Shown: positions 35,506 through 43,834, numbered from the stretch's first letter. The stretch is DNA of 64,000 nucleotides from Candidatus Thiodiazotropha sp. CDECU1 (GCF_963455295.1 NZ_OY734020.1:806001-870000), one strand, 5' to 3'. Program-made: numbers and translations. Notes: generated by a model not told the origin, from the sequence alone.

Positions 35506-35946
35506 GTGGGAAAGAAAAAGGCGTCAAATCGGGGCAGAAAGGATTCTAGGATCCAAGAGCCGACACAAGAAAGTAGTAAAAAAGGTTGGGCAGATGTCGC
35601 TATAAGGTTTATAGATGCGCTATATGATCTTGCTCAAACCGGTAATCTTGTAGGCTTGGTGCTCTTTGGTGTTGTATGTTGGATATTTTATATAACGTAC
35701 AAATTACCTGCAGAATCTGTGGAAGGTTTGTTGTATGGCATTGGGAACTTTTTAGCAAGTGAATCATTCTATATTGTTCCATTCACTGCTGTAATTGCGT
35801 ATTGTGGCTATACGAACCTCATTCAGAAGCGCGTTTATAGAACTCATATCAAAGATCTTGCTGAGCATAGACAACTACTCATACATGGATTAGAGAGCGG
35901 GGAATTGAGTCATCTAGAAACTCATCATAGTAGTGAAAATGACTAA
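35506..35946 (+). CDS. prophage cargo: two-TM protein of unknown function
   Basis: 146 aa, GTG start with a ggatg site upstream. A basic N-terminus (GKKKASNRGRKDSR) is followed by two membrane helices (VGLVLFGVVCWIFYITY and FYIVPFTAVIAYCGYTNL) and a His-rich cytoplasmic tail (THIKDLAEHRQ, HLETHHSSEND). AT-rich like the next gene. It sits between attL and the integrase, where filamentous prophages carry accessory genes. I do not recognise the family; superinfection immunity or defence is a guess. Confidence 0.65.
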   Translation: MGKKKASNRGRKDSRIQEPTQESSKKGWADVAIRFIDALYDLAQTGNLVGLVLFGVVCWIFYITYKLPAESVEGLLYGIGNFLASESFYIVPFTAVIAYCGYTNLIQKRVYRTHIKDLAEHRQLLIHGLESGELSHLETHHSSEND

Positions 35947-35987
35947 ATACGAAAGCTCACTGTGTAGTCAGAAGAAAGGAGATAATC

Positions 35988-36560
35988 ATGCTAGCGATTA
36001 ATTTCATTATCGCGTGTTTGTCGCTGTGGTTGATTATGCTTATTAATTATCACTTCTTGCAACCAGCTTTAAAAAATCAACAAAGATTCAAATTATATAA
36101 ATTAAGGGATGAATTGTCTTTGTTGGCAATGCGTGGTGAATTAGATGAAAACTCTGATGAGTATTTGACACTTATTAAATTGATAAACAATGCAATTCGT
36201 GCTACTGGTTCATTTCAAGTAATCGATTATTTGAAGTTTATATTCAATTTTCACAAAGACGAAGAACGTAAAGCTAGATTTAAATCTATAATAGAAAAAA
36301 TTGATCAGGCAGATCATAAAGAATATTGCAGAATAGCAAGTGATGTATTTGAGGTTTTACACGATATACTTCGTTCAGATACCAGGGCACTTAGGTATTT
36401 CTTATTACCGGGTCTACTTGCTGTTGGCTTCTTATTAAAAATCGTTAAGATTACTAAACTGATTGAGAAGGTTGAAAAGAAGCAAGAGCAAATTAATGAG
36501 ATGGACGAAGATCTAGACGACTATAAAGACCAGTTTGAAAAAAAGACCTGTGCGGCATAG
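35988..36560 (+). CDS. prophage cargo: membrane-anchored helical protein
   Basis: 190 aa, ATG preceded by agaaaggag. N-terminal membrane helix (FIIACLSLWLIMLINY), a helical middle (residues ~28-130), a second hydrophobic segment (FLLPGLLAVGFLLKIV) and a C-terminal charged coiled coil (IEKVEKKQEQINEMDEDLDD). Likely co-transcribed with the upstream two-TM gene. No family recognised. Convergent to the integrase. Confidence 0.7.
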   Translation: MLAINFIIACLSLWLIMLINYHFLQPALKNQQRFKLYKLRDELSLLAMRGELDENSDEYLTLIKLINNAIRATGSFQVIDYLKFIFNFHKDEERKARFKSIIEKIDQADHKEYCRIASDVFEVLHDILRSDTRALRYFLLPGLLAVGFLLKIVKITKLIEKVEKKQEQINEMDEDLDDYKDQFEKKTCAA

Positions 36561-36596
36561 TGCTTTAGAAACAGTTAATCTTTTAATCAAAAATAA

Positions 36597-37571
36597 TTAG
36601 GTCAACGGATTCAGCTTAGCAACCTCTTCAAGGTGATCAGGTGATAAATGAGCGTAACGCATAGTCATCTGTAAAGTTGAATGACCTAAAGCTCGTTGTA
36701 GAACCAGAATATTCCCACCATTCATCATAAAACGACTAGCAAATGTGTGTCTGAGGACATGGGAGAGTTGACCAGGCGGTAGCTCAATACGAGCTCGCTC
36801 AACGGCATTCCTGAAAGCAGAGTAACAGCTTTCAAAGAGTCTGTGATTATTGTCAATAGTCGAAAGTTTTTTATAGAGGCAATCGGATATTGGAAGTGTC
36901 CTACTTTTTCCATTCTTAGTTTTGTTGAAAGTAACTTTCAAAAAGCCAATTTGGGATTTCTTCAGATTTTCTGCTTCGCTCCACCTGGCGCCTGTTGAAA
37001 GACAGATCTCTGCTACTATTCGAGCACTACTGTTAGTGGATTTGTCTAGTTCTTCAAGGAGGACAATAATTTGGTCATCTGTTAGAAAACTAAGTTCGGT
37101 ATCATCGATTTTGATTCTTCTAACATTTGCGAATGGGTTTTCTTCTTTCCATTCATTGATTCTTTTAAGTTCATTTATCATTGCCCGCAAATAAGCGAGG
37201 GCATTATTAACAGTCGCTGCACTGTTACCTTCCTGGATTCTCTGAGATCGCCAAGTAAGAAAATTACTTGCATATAATTCGTAGGCTTTAGGATCCTTCA
37301 TTTCGTTGCAGATCTGGAGTAACCATCTCTTCCGATTTTTAGTGTCTTTGAGATTGTGTCCGTGAGTTTTCCACCAGATATCAATGAGTTCGCTTAATTT
37401 ACGCTTGTCTTTTGCAGGATTCCATTCCTTTGACTCCAGGTGTTTGCCTTTTATATAGATCTCAAATCTGTTTGCTTCAGCCTTTGTTTTGAATTTCTTC
37501 CGTATGCGCTTTCCCGATCGACCACCTGGCTGTATGTCTACTAGCCATCCATTAGCTGATTTATTGATCAT
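36597..37571 (-). CDS. tyrosine recombinase (phage integrase)
   Basis: 324 aa. Catalytic residues visible: Arg196 (STGARWSEA), His271-x-x-Arg274 (HVLRHTFASR), His297 (RALGHSTLQ) and nucleophile Tyr306 (MRYAHLSPDH). N-terminal SAM-like/Arm-binding region covers residues ~1-150. It should recombine attP with the 3' end of tRNA-Lys. It overlaps the start of the upstream repressor's 3' end by 11 nt, so both are probably on one transcript. Confidence 0.93.
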   Translation of the reverse strand: MINKSANGWLVDIQPGGRSGKRIRKKFKTKAEANRFEIYIKGKHLESKEWNPAKDKRKLSELIDIWWKTHGHNLKDTKNRKRWLLQICNEMKDPKAYELYASNFLTWRSQRIQEGNSAATVNNALAYLRAMINELKRINEWKEENPFANVRRIKIDDTELSFLTDDQIIVLLEELDKSTNSSARIVAEICLSTGARWSEAENLKKSQIGFLKVTFNKTKNGKSRTLPISDCLYKKLSTIDNNHRLFESCYSAFRNAVERARIELPPGQLSHVLRHTFASRFMMNGGNILVLQRALGHSTLQMTMRYAHLSPDHLEEVAKLNPLT

Positions 37572-37863
37572 CCTTCTTGCTCATTGACGCCTTAATTAAA
37601 GCAGATATTTTATCAATATCTGGTTTTGTTTGACCAAGATCCTCACGTGTCCTTCCAGTTACAAACCACAAACAGAGTTCAGGCCATTTCATACAAAGAT
37701 TCTCGAAATACTCTTCCGTGATTCTCTGCCTACCGGTTTCGAAGTAAGTCAAAGCTGATGTTGTAGTACCGGTAAGGTTCGCAAAATCTGGCCTGTTCAT
37801 TCCAGTCATTCCTCTAAATGCTTTAATGCGGAAACCAGCTCTAGTTATATATTCATTAGTCAT
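37561..37863 (-). CDS. phage HTH repressor (Cro/cI-like)
   Basis: 100 aa. An HTH of the XRE type lies at residues ~18-45 (MNRPDFANLTGTTTSALTYF), followed by a short region ending in basic residues. Transcribed leftwards with the integrase, divergent from the replication operon across a 270-bp AT-rich control region. Likely keeps the prophage quiet. Confidence 0.75.
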   Translation of the reverse strand: MTNEYITRAGFRIKAFRGMTGMNRPDFANLTGTTTSALTYFETGRQRITEEYFENLCMKWPELCLWFVTGRTREDLGQTKPDIDKISALIKASMSKKDDQ

Positions 37864-38133
37864 AATTATGTGGATATAAGTATAATGGATTGGTAATTAT
37901 TAACAGTATGTAATAAATATTACCTATAGTAATTAATATATATCTTTCCTTGTCTATTATGAAAGCGCACAGGTAACTATAGCATGTTTGATCTGATGGA
38001 AATTAGTCCAGTTTTCACAACAAAAATGGGGAGGCAAAAAAATATAGACGGGGGTTTCGGTCAGGGCTTGACTTATAAAAATGTGTGTCATTCTGGAGTA
38101 GTGTTGATAAAAAATTTACTCCAGGAGAAACAG

Positions 38134-38313
38134 GTGAAGGACATCAAATTTTTTCCAATGACTCAAGCAAAATTCGCAGAAACGACAGGTGTAAGTTTGG
38201 CAACAGTACGTGCCTGGGTCGCACGGGGTCACATACCAACATTAAGGGTGGGGCGTCGCCGTCTTGTCGACGTAGCAGCGTATCTTGAACAGATACGGGA
38301 GCAGGGACAGTGA
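38134..38313 (+). CDS. Xis-like/MerR-type helix-turn-helix protein
   Basis: 59 aa starting at GTG 38134, chosen because ccaggag lies 6 nt upstream; the longer frame from 37984 has no ribosome site. TQAKFAETTGVSLATVRAWVARGHIPTL is a winged HTH of the excisionase/MerR (HTH_17) type. First gene of the rightward prophage operon; it may act as excisionase or as an operon activator. Stop overlaps the next start (TGATG). Confidence 0.75.
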   Translation: MKDIKFFPMTQAKFAETTGVSLATVRAWVARGHIPTLRVGRRRLVDVAAYLEQIREQGQ

Positions 38314-38513
38314 TGAAACCACGATATCAGGTTGGTGATGTTGTAGCGATAGAACCACTGGGCGGACAGAAATTCGTCGTTGATGGCGAGTACGAGCTAA
38401 ACGGAGACCGGTGGTATCAGCTATCAAATGTTGACGGCACATCGACCAACCTCAACGTTCCCGTCAAATATATAGCATCGATTGTGATTCCTGATGATTC
38501 GTCGAAATCCTGA
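38313..38513 (+). CDS. small prophage protein of unknown function
   Basis: 66 aa, ATG 38313 overlapping the preceding stop. Sequence begins MKPRYQVGDVVAIEPLGGQKF and looks like a small beta-barrel (SH3/KOW-like hydrophobic-polar alternation). Position between the HTH gene and Rep suggests a replication or regulatory accessory. Function unknown. An overlapping frame at 38494-38700 is less convincing. Confidence 0.6.
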   Translation: MKPRYQVGDVVAIEPLGGQKFVVDGEYELNGDRWYQLSNVDGTSTNLNVPVKYIASIVIPDDSSKS

Positions 38514-38686
38514 CATCCGCCTGTGTAGATCCAAAATCCTCGCTATCGAAATTGCGAACACGATGATGGCGTCTCGCTGTAGTTCTGGGTTGGTAGGTAT
38601 TACGCCGGATACAAATATAAATATTAGATTGTCTCAGCATTTCCTATCCCATCCCATAGTAAGCCGATTATGCGAGGAATACATAA

Positions 38687-39829
38687 ATGAAAATAGTTGA
38701 ATGTCCATCCTGTGGCTCAACTCATCTACGTACGAGTGTAGAACCATTCGAATACTGTGACCATTGCGATAGTGTTTTCCCCATTGATGATTCACTCATG
38801 AAATCAGAATTTTCAGAGTGTACTAATGAATTCACTCCCCCCCATGCAATTGAGGGGGCGGAAATGTTGTCCCGTACGGTAATACGGGACGTAGTCGTTC
38901 CGATCAGAGTGCCGCGCCTGAAACTCTCTCGGCAACTCGAGAGGCGCAGAGGGGAAACAGTTTTTGTTGACTATCTTAGTTTCACCCTGGTGGAGGGAAT
39001 AGTTGAGGGTTACGGAGATACGAGACTTCGAAATGTAGCGCAATTATTCGTAGATGCGATTCCAGAACTTGGTTTTTCAGAATCAGACCGGGGTTTGTAC
39101 GGATTCACTCACAGTGGTGATTTAACAATTGCTGGTGAAACGGTAGGAAAAATAGCTACAGGTGGAAACAACGGCCGAACATTTGTTGAATTCACAGGTA
39201 AGGCATGTGCATGGATCGACAGAGAAAAATGGGCAACGTGGCTTGATCAGGTCAATGCACGAATCTCTCGCGTCGACCTTGCGTATGATGACTACGAGGG
39301 TAGTCATTCTGTTCATTGGATGAAACAACAGTATATAGATGGAGAGTTTAAGAATCGCGGTCAAAATCCGAACGTATCTCAGATAGGACCATGGTTAAAT
39401 CGAGACCTATGGGAAAACGGTCTTACCCTCTATGTTGGTAAACGTCAAAACGGAAAAATGCTCCGGTCATATGAAAAGGGGCGTCAACTAGGTGATTCCA
39501 AATCGAAATGGGTCAGACATGAGGTTGAGTTTCGTCGCACACGAGAAAAGCCTCTAACCACAGACATGATACGTAATCCTGTTGAATATTTAACTGGTTC
39601 ATACACACCACTGGAATGGATCGCAGACGTAACACCAGCACGGGTTGATAGAGTCAAACTAGAAACCAAAATTACGTTTGAAACGCTCGTCCATTATGCG
39701 CGTTTGTGCTATGGCAAATTATTCCATGTGATGAGTCAGGTTATAGGTGACCCAGAAAAAATAATACAACAGCTGTGTGTGGAAGGGTTTCCACGAAGAT
39801 TAAATCAATCCGCGATGGTCGCGGCATAA
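38687..39829 (+). CDS. phage replication initiation protein (Rep_trans/RstA-like)
   Basis: 380 aa. An N-terminal zinc ribbon (Cys6, Cys9, Cys24, Cys27) precedes a Rep_trans-type domain. VFVDYLSFTL is its first strand, ISRVDLAYDDYEG the metal region, and LTLYVGKRQNGKMLRSYEKG contains the likely nicking Tyr (about residue 262). It should nick the plus-strand origin and start rolling-circle replication, like RstA of CTX phage. The zinc ribbon is an extra compared with the minimal family. Confidence 0.87.
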   Translation: MKIVECPSCGSTHLRTSVEPFEYCDHCDSVFPIDDSLMKSEFSECTNEFTPPHAIEGAEMLSRTVIRDVVVPIRVPRLKLSRQLERRRGETVFVDYLSFTLVEGIVEGYGDTRLRNVAQLFVDAIPELGFSESDRGLYGFTHSGDLTIAGETVGKIATGGNNGRTFVEFTGKACAWIDREKWATWLDQVNARISRVDLAYDDYEGSHSVHWMKQQYIDGEFKNRGQNPNVSQIGPWLNRDLWENGLTLYVGKRQNGKMLRSYEKGRQLGDSKSKWVRHEVEFRRTREKPLTTDMIRNPVEYLTGSYTPLEWIADVTPARVDRVKLETKITFETLVHYARLCYGKLFHVMSQVIGDPEKIIQQLCVEGFPRRLNQSAMVAA

Positions 39830-39846
39830 CGTCAGAGGTAAAAACT

Positions 39847-40167
39847 ATGTTTATCAAAATCAGTGTAGAGTCGGATCAATTGATAACCAAAACGAAACGA
39901 GACAAGAGCGGAACCTATCAGGTCCAGGAGGGCTGGGCTTACTGTCATGGTCCAAATGGTCCACATCCACATCCTCAGAGAATTGAACTGTTTCCTCCAA
40001 AAAATGGAAATGCAGTTAATCCCTACGCAGTAGGAGAGTATACGCTCGCTCCCGATAGTCTCTCGGTACGATATTCACGATTTGATGTTTTCACCAGGCT
40101 GATTCCCTGGGAACAAGCAATTAAGGCAGCTCGTGAATTGATCGTCGCGGACAAAAAGGCAGCATAA
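39847..40167 (+). CDS. phage ssDNA-binding protein (gene V-like)
   Basis: 106 aa from ATG 39847 (agaggt upstream). The pattern TKRDKSGTYQVQEGWAYC, PHPQRIELF, YAVGEYTLAPDSLSV matches helix-destabilising proteins of Pf1-like phages (pfam Phage_DNA_bind). It would coat single-stranded phage DNA before packaging. Longer than Pf1 gpV because of a C-terminal helix (WEQAIKAARELIVADKKAA). Confidence 0.75.
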   Translation: MFIKISVESDQLITKTKRDKSGTYQVQEGWAYCHGPNGPHPHPQRIELFPPKNGNAVNPYAVGEYTLAPDSLSVRYSRFDVFTRLIPWEQAIKAARELIVADKKAA

Positions 40168-40169
40168 CG

Positions 40170-40394
40170 ATGAACATGATCGTCTGCGAGGGAACAATTA
40201 CACAACTCGCCGACGGTTCGCCAGCATGTTCGACGGGATGGCAACAGCAAATTGCAACCATTCCGTTTGACATTGCGCAGATCGATCCAGCGATCGCAAC
40301 TGCGTATTTCGTCTCTGGGTTTGTCGTCTTCATTGTTCCATGGGGAATGGCCTGGGGATTATCTCAACTATTACATTTTATCAGGAGGTCCTAA
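40170..40394 (+). CDS. small membrane protein, candidate minor coat protein
   Basis: 74 aa, ATG 40170 directly after the ssDNA-binding gene. Two Cys in an N-terminal loop (VCEGTITQLADGSPACSTGW), then one membrane helix (FVSGFVVFIVPWGMAWGL). Its position between gpV and the major coat gene is where filamentous phages place minor coat proteins such as pVII/pIX or their analogues. Confidence 0.7.
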   Translation: MNMIVCEGTITQLADGSPACSTGWQQQIATIPFDIAQIDPAIATAYFVSGFVVFIVPWGMAWGLSQLLHFIRRS

Positions 40395-40396
40395 TT

Positions 40397-40546
40397 ATGG
40401 ACGCAGCAACAGTAGCAACAATTACGGGAGCAGTTGATTACGCCACCATCATCACAGGGCTCGCAGCCGTCGCTGTTGCAGTCGCAACTTTTTACATCGC
40501 ATACCGCGGTGCAAAAATGCTTCTGCAGGCGATTCGCACAGCCTAG
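40397..40546 (+). CDS. major coat protein pVIII, leaderless
   Basis: 49 aa from ATG 40397, preceded by a near-perfect aggaggt site. Acidic/polar start (MDAATVATITGAVDY), one membrane helix (IITGLAAVAVAVATFYIAY) and a basic end (RGAKMLLQAIRTA): the layout of an inovirus pVIII. There is no signal peptide, as in phage Pf3, so membrane insertion should go through YidC. A terminator follows immediately, as behind many filamentous phage gene VIIIs. Confidence 0.85.
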   Translation: MDAATVATITGAVDYATIITGLAAVAVAVATFYIAYRGAKMLLQAIRTA

Positions 40547-40554
40547 AAAAAAAC

Positions 40555-40571
40555 GGGGGCCGTTGGCCCCC
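40555..40571 (+). terminator. terminator after the major coat gene
   Basis: Perfect 7-bp stem gggggcc / ggccccc with a gtt loop, preceded by an A-run. T content after it is moderate. Its position behind gene VIII agrees with high coat-protein expression in filamentous phages. Confidence 0.7.
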
Positions 40572-40598
40572 ATTAACTTATTTAGGGATATCAGAGAG

Positions 40599-40673
40599 AT
40601 GTTAGATCTATATCACTGGACATTCCTCATGTGTGGAATAACGATTGGGTATCTTTTTGTGCACAGGCTATGA
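40599..40673 (+). CDS. 24-aa hydrophobic micro-protein (pIX/pVII-like candidate)
   Basis: ATG 40599 behind agagag; product MLDLYHWTFLMCGITIGYLF plus four residues (VHRL). It is one membrane helix with a polar end, and its stop overlaps the start of the pIII-like gene (ATGA). Size and place suit a minor virion cap protein, but nothing more than that supports it. Confidence 0.5.
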   Translation: MLDLYHWTFLMCGITIGYLFVHRL

Positions 40674-42043
40674 AAATATTATTTATAATATTAATGATAG
40701 TGCCCTCCTTGGTTTTTGCATGCGAGCCGTTCGCAGATTCAAACAATCCCGCGCAAGCACTCCCTGGTAGTTGGGCAGATGTCACAACAGGCGGATCCTA
40801 CGCAACACCCGCAATTGATGGTGTTTGGGTAGATGTTCATGTCCACGAATATGCCGATGGTACAACCTGTCAAACTGCTGATGACGAATATCCGAGGCGA
40901 TATTGTACAATTACGGGCGGTGGAGATGATCCAGAAACTCCAGATGTAATAGAGCCATACGAAATACGAGTAGTATTCAGCGAGACATATGTGATCGAGT
41001 GCCCACAGTACTACTCATACGATCGAAATAATGATATTTGTGTTTTGATTTATCCTGAGCAATGTATAGCAGATCAGGTATGTTCTGACGGTTCACCAAT
41101 TGTACTAGACGGGTGGCCAGATAATTGTGACAGGCCAGAACTACAACAATGTGAGGATGGAAGCTGGATTGAGGTTACAGCTATATGCCCTGGATATACA
41201 CAAACTGGCCCGGATTGTTCAGATTATCAAACCTGCCTTGATTTTGCTGTAGCAAATACTTCATGTTCTACAGGATATGAAATCGAGTATACATATGTAG
41301 ATCCACTAAATTTTTCTACAAGTTGTGTTCAACAACCACCAACATCACCTGATTTGGTCGAAAATGGAGGAAATGAAAACGGTAACCCGTACGATGATCC
41401 AGGAATAACGCCGAATGAAGATGGAACCATACCAACAGTTGAACAAACAGATCCTATCGAACTGGCAGGTGCCATAGATACGGCGCTCCAGGATAATTTC
41501 TCACAGGTCGAGAGAGCTGTTCGTGATGGTACAAATCAAATAATCAACCAGGTAAACGAACAAACATCTGATTTGACTAACAATAATAATTCAAATGCAA
41601 ACCAGATTACGCAACGATTAGATCAATTAATTCAAGAACAGCAACAAACAACAGGAGCGATTGAGGACCAAACGTTCCAACAATCGATGAATTCAGTTAC
41701 AGGGCCATGTGATCCCACGCAACCGGACTACTTGGATTGTTTGTCATCAAATATTCAAGTATTACCAGAGCATGAATCAACACCTACATTTTCAGAGTCA
41801 TTATCAGAGTTATATGAGCGGATTTATAATTCACAACTAATATCTGGATTAATGTCAATAACAAATATAGTTCAATTATCACCAAGCCAATGTGTAGATT
41901 TTGGATTTATATTTCCGCTGAATGGAGAGTATCTATCTACTGATATACATTGTCAGTTAGGTGAGATGATCAGGCCGATTTTTACAGTTATTATGCTTGT
42001 AGTATGGACTGTTGTAGGATTTAAGATATTCGTGAGTGCGTAA
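40670..42043 (+). CDS. pIII-like adsorption protein
   Basis: 457 aa from ATG 40670. Signal peptide MKILFIILMIVPSLVFA. The mature N-terminal two-thirds are Cys-, Asp- and Pro-rich (many spaced Cys, likely disulfide-bonded receptor-binding domains). A Gln/Asn-rich linker with coiled-coil periodicity follows (residues ~270-345). A C-terminal membrane helix (FTVIMLVVWTVVGFKIF) anchors it. This matches the plan of filamentous phage tip proteins, which bind pili. The receptor is unknown. Confidence 0.8.
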   Translation: MKILFIILMIVPSLVFACEPFADSNNPAQALPGSWADVTTGGSYATPAIDGVWVDVHVHEYADGTTCQTADDEYPRRYCTITGGGDDPETPDVIEPYEIRVVFSETYVIECPQYYSYDRNNDICVLIYPEQCIADQVCSDGSPIVLDGWPDNCDRPELQQCEDGSWIEVTAICPGYTQTGPDCSDYQTCLDFAVANTSCSTGYEIEYTYVDPLNFSTSCVQQPPTSPDLVENGGNENGNPYDDPGITPNEDGTIPTVEQTDPIELAGAIDTALQDNFSQVERAVRDGTNQIINQVNEQTSDLTNNNNSNANQITQRLDQLIQEQQQTTGAIEDQTFQQSMNSVTGPCDPTQPDYLDCLSSNIQVLPEHESTPTFSESLSELYERIYNSQLISGLMSITNIVQLSPSQCVDFGFIFPLNGEYLSTDIHCQLGEMIRPIFTVIMLVVWTVVGFKIFVSA

Positions 42044-42044
42044 T

Positions 42045-42317
42045 ATGAATGAATGTAATTGGAACGATATTACATGTGGACTTACTTGGTTGCTAGAGGG
42101 CCTAGAGAATCTTGCAAGAATTGTATTTAATTTTATAACAACTGGTATAGCAGATTTAATAGACTATATACCATATCCAACATTTCTCGATTTCCAGACT
42201 GTATATACTATACCGGCAGAGGTCTCGTATTGGCTGGAAATGCTACAGTTCCAACACGGTTTTACAATATTTACTACAGCATACGTTTCACGATTTGTAT
42301 TAAGAAGGATTTTGTAA
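42045..42317 (+). CDS. pVI-like minor coat protein (DUF2523-like)
   Basis: 90 aa from ATG 42045 (a GTG three codons upstream overlaps the pIII stop). Hydrophobic, with two or more membrane-associated segments (LENLARIVFNFITTGIADLI, IFTTAYVSRFVLRRIL). Located between pIII and Zot, exactly where gene VI lies in filamentous phages. It ends 1 bp before zot. Confidence 0.75.
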   Translation: MNECNWNDITCGLTWLLEGLENLARIVFNFITTGIADLIDYIPYPTFLDFQTVYTIPAEVSYWLEMLQFQHGFTIFTTAYVSRFVLRRIL

Positions 42318-42318
42318 A

Positions 42319-43428
42319 ATGAGCATATCTGCGTATGTGGGGATGCCAGGTCATGGCAAATCATACGGTGTTGTGAAGCATGTAATAATACCGGCCTTAA
42401 AAAAAGCGAGAAAAGTATATACGAACATTCCGATGAATGAAGCGGAATGTAAAAGGCAATTTAGTATTTCACCTGTTTGTTTTGATATCGAAGACATTAA
42501 GCAGAATATTAATTGGTGGGCTGAAGTATTTGAGCCTGGCTCTATTATAGTTCTGGATGAGGTGCAAAAGCTTTGGCCGGCAGGACTGAAGGCAAATGTT
42601 ATTCCTGAACAAGAACGAAACTTTCTATCAGAGCACAGGCATCAAGTGGGAAATGATGGTCATAGTACAGAAATCGTACTTATCACGCAGGATATAGGCC
42701 AAATGGCCACGTTTCCTCGCGCATTAATAGAAACAACCTACAGGGTCGTTAAACTTTCAAAGATTGGTGCAAATAAAAAATATAGGGTGGATGTGTTCTT
42801 TGGGCCAGTTAAGTATCCTTATCCAGCCAATAAAAGAGATAATGAGTTATATGGTTCGTTCAAAGAGGATGTGTATTCGTTGTATACGAGTCACACAAAG
42901 TCATTAACAGGCCAGGCAGGTGACGAAACAAGAACAGATAAACGGTTCAGTATTCTAAGTGGGTGGAGAATAAAGGCAATGATATTGTTCGTCATTCTTG
43001 CTATACCCATTGTGATATTTGCAATAGGGAAAGTTGCGAAACAATATAATATAAATGAAGGATCAGAAGCAAAAGTAGTGAACATTAACAAAAAAGATGA
43101 GAAGGTAACAAATGATGTGCCAAGACAATCTAATAAACAAATAAAAAATATTGAAACGCTTCTATCAAGTGCGAGTAGTATATATATATCATTTAATAAC
43201 GGTATATACCCTAAAATTCAGTATTTGATAAAAATCGTATATGGAAGATCAGAAGTAACTATTAATCCACTCGAATTGTATGCGTTAGGTTATTCCGTTA
43301 CACCGCTCGATCAGTGCCTAATAAAAATAACTGGAAATAATTACGATGGATATATTATGTGCCAACGAGATGATGAAGAAGAAGGAATGATAAGTGGTTT
43401 TGTTAAGGATTCAATCCCTGTGCTGTAG
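42319..43428 (+). CDS. zot: Zot-family assembly ATPase (pI)
   Basis: 369 aa. Walker A GMPGHGKS at residues 8-15, Walker B IIVLDEVQ near residues 75-82, membrane helix at ~218-240 (MILFVILAIPIVIFAIG), then a periplasmic C-terminal domain of ~130 residues with two Cys. Zot/pI is the inner-membrane motor that exports the phage filament. It is the last structural gene of the prophage. Confidence 0.92.
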   Translation: MSISAYVGMPGHGKSYGVVKHVIIPALKKARKVYTNIPMNEAECKRQFSISPVCFDIEDIKQNINWWAEVFEPGSIIVLDEVQKLWPAGLKANVIPEQERNFLSEHRHQVGNDGHSTEIVLITQDIGQMATFPRALIETTYRVVKLSKIGANKKYRVDVFFGPVKYPYPANKRDNELYGSFKEDVYSLYTSHTKSLTGQAGDETRTDKRFSILSGWRIKAMILFVILAIPIVIFAIGKVAKQYNINEGSEAKVVNINKKDEKVTNDVPRQSNKQIKNIETLLSSASSIYISFNNGIYPKIQYLIKIVYGRSEVTINPLELYALGYSVTPLDQCLIKITGNNYDGYIMCQRDDEEEGMISGFVKDSIPVL

Positions 43429-43786
43429 ATTACAATCTTTTCGTTTAGACCATTCTTTCAAGTCGAATCTAATCACCACGATAGCAAAAAAAGTGATAAT
43501 CCAAATAGTTATCGTATATATCCAAAAAAGCATTCTTTCACCTACCATATAACAAATAAGTACTGATTATCATTTACAATAAAAGATCACTATGGTTATT
43601 AGTATACATTTTCTTAATGGGTCGAGAGAGATCGTATTGACAAAAGGAAATACGATCTCTCTCCATCCATGTCTCGATGACGACGGAACGACGACAGAAG
43701 TGAGTAATAGTGAACAATCATGAATAGTAAATATTAATAAACTATTGTTTTGATTAACAATGAAGAATAGTGAGTAGTAAAAAATA
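43429..43786. other. right end of the prophage, no gene
   Basis: 358 bp of AT-rich DNA between zot and attR. Short repeats such as gaatagtgagtagta and acaatgaagaatag are visible. It may hold the packaging signal or plus origin, which in filamentous phages is intergenic; I cannot locate either. Confidence 0.5.
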
Positions 43787-43834
43787 GGACTCTTAATCCA
43801 TTGGTCGTAGGTTCGAATCCTACATGGCCCACCA
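43787..43834 (+). other. attR, right attachment repeat (tRNA-Lys 3' fragment)
   Basis: 48 nt matching the 3' part of tRNA-Lys from the anticodon stem to CCA. It differs from attL only at one T-stem base pair (gtagg/cctac instead of gaagg/ccttc). This is presumably the host's original tRNA tail. Confidence 0.85.

Larger units (their letters stand above)
35218..43834 (+). mobile_element. inovirus (filamentous phage) prophage
   Basis: About 8.6 kb between 48-nt direct repeats in tRNA-Lys. Gene order from attL: two cargo genes (+), integrase and repressor (-), then (+) Xis-like HTH, small protein, Rep, ssDNA-binding protein, small coat-like membrane proteins, leaderless major coat protein with a terminator, pIII-like adsorption protein, pVI-like protein and Zot/pI. 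This is the standard inovirus replication-structure-assembly order. The DNA is AT-richer than the host. All modules needed for replication and virion assembly appear present and unbroken; a secretin (pIV) is absent, as in phages that borrow a host secretin. Confidence 0.9.

Noticed and set aside
38494-38700. 68-codon frame overlapping the small prophage gene and Rep start
   Set aside because: No ribosome site and it overlaps both neighbours in another frame.
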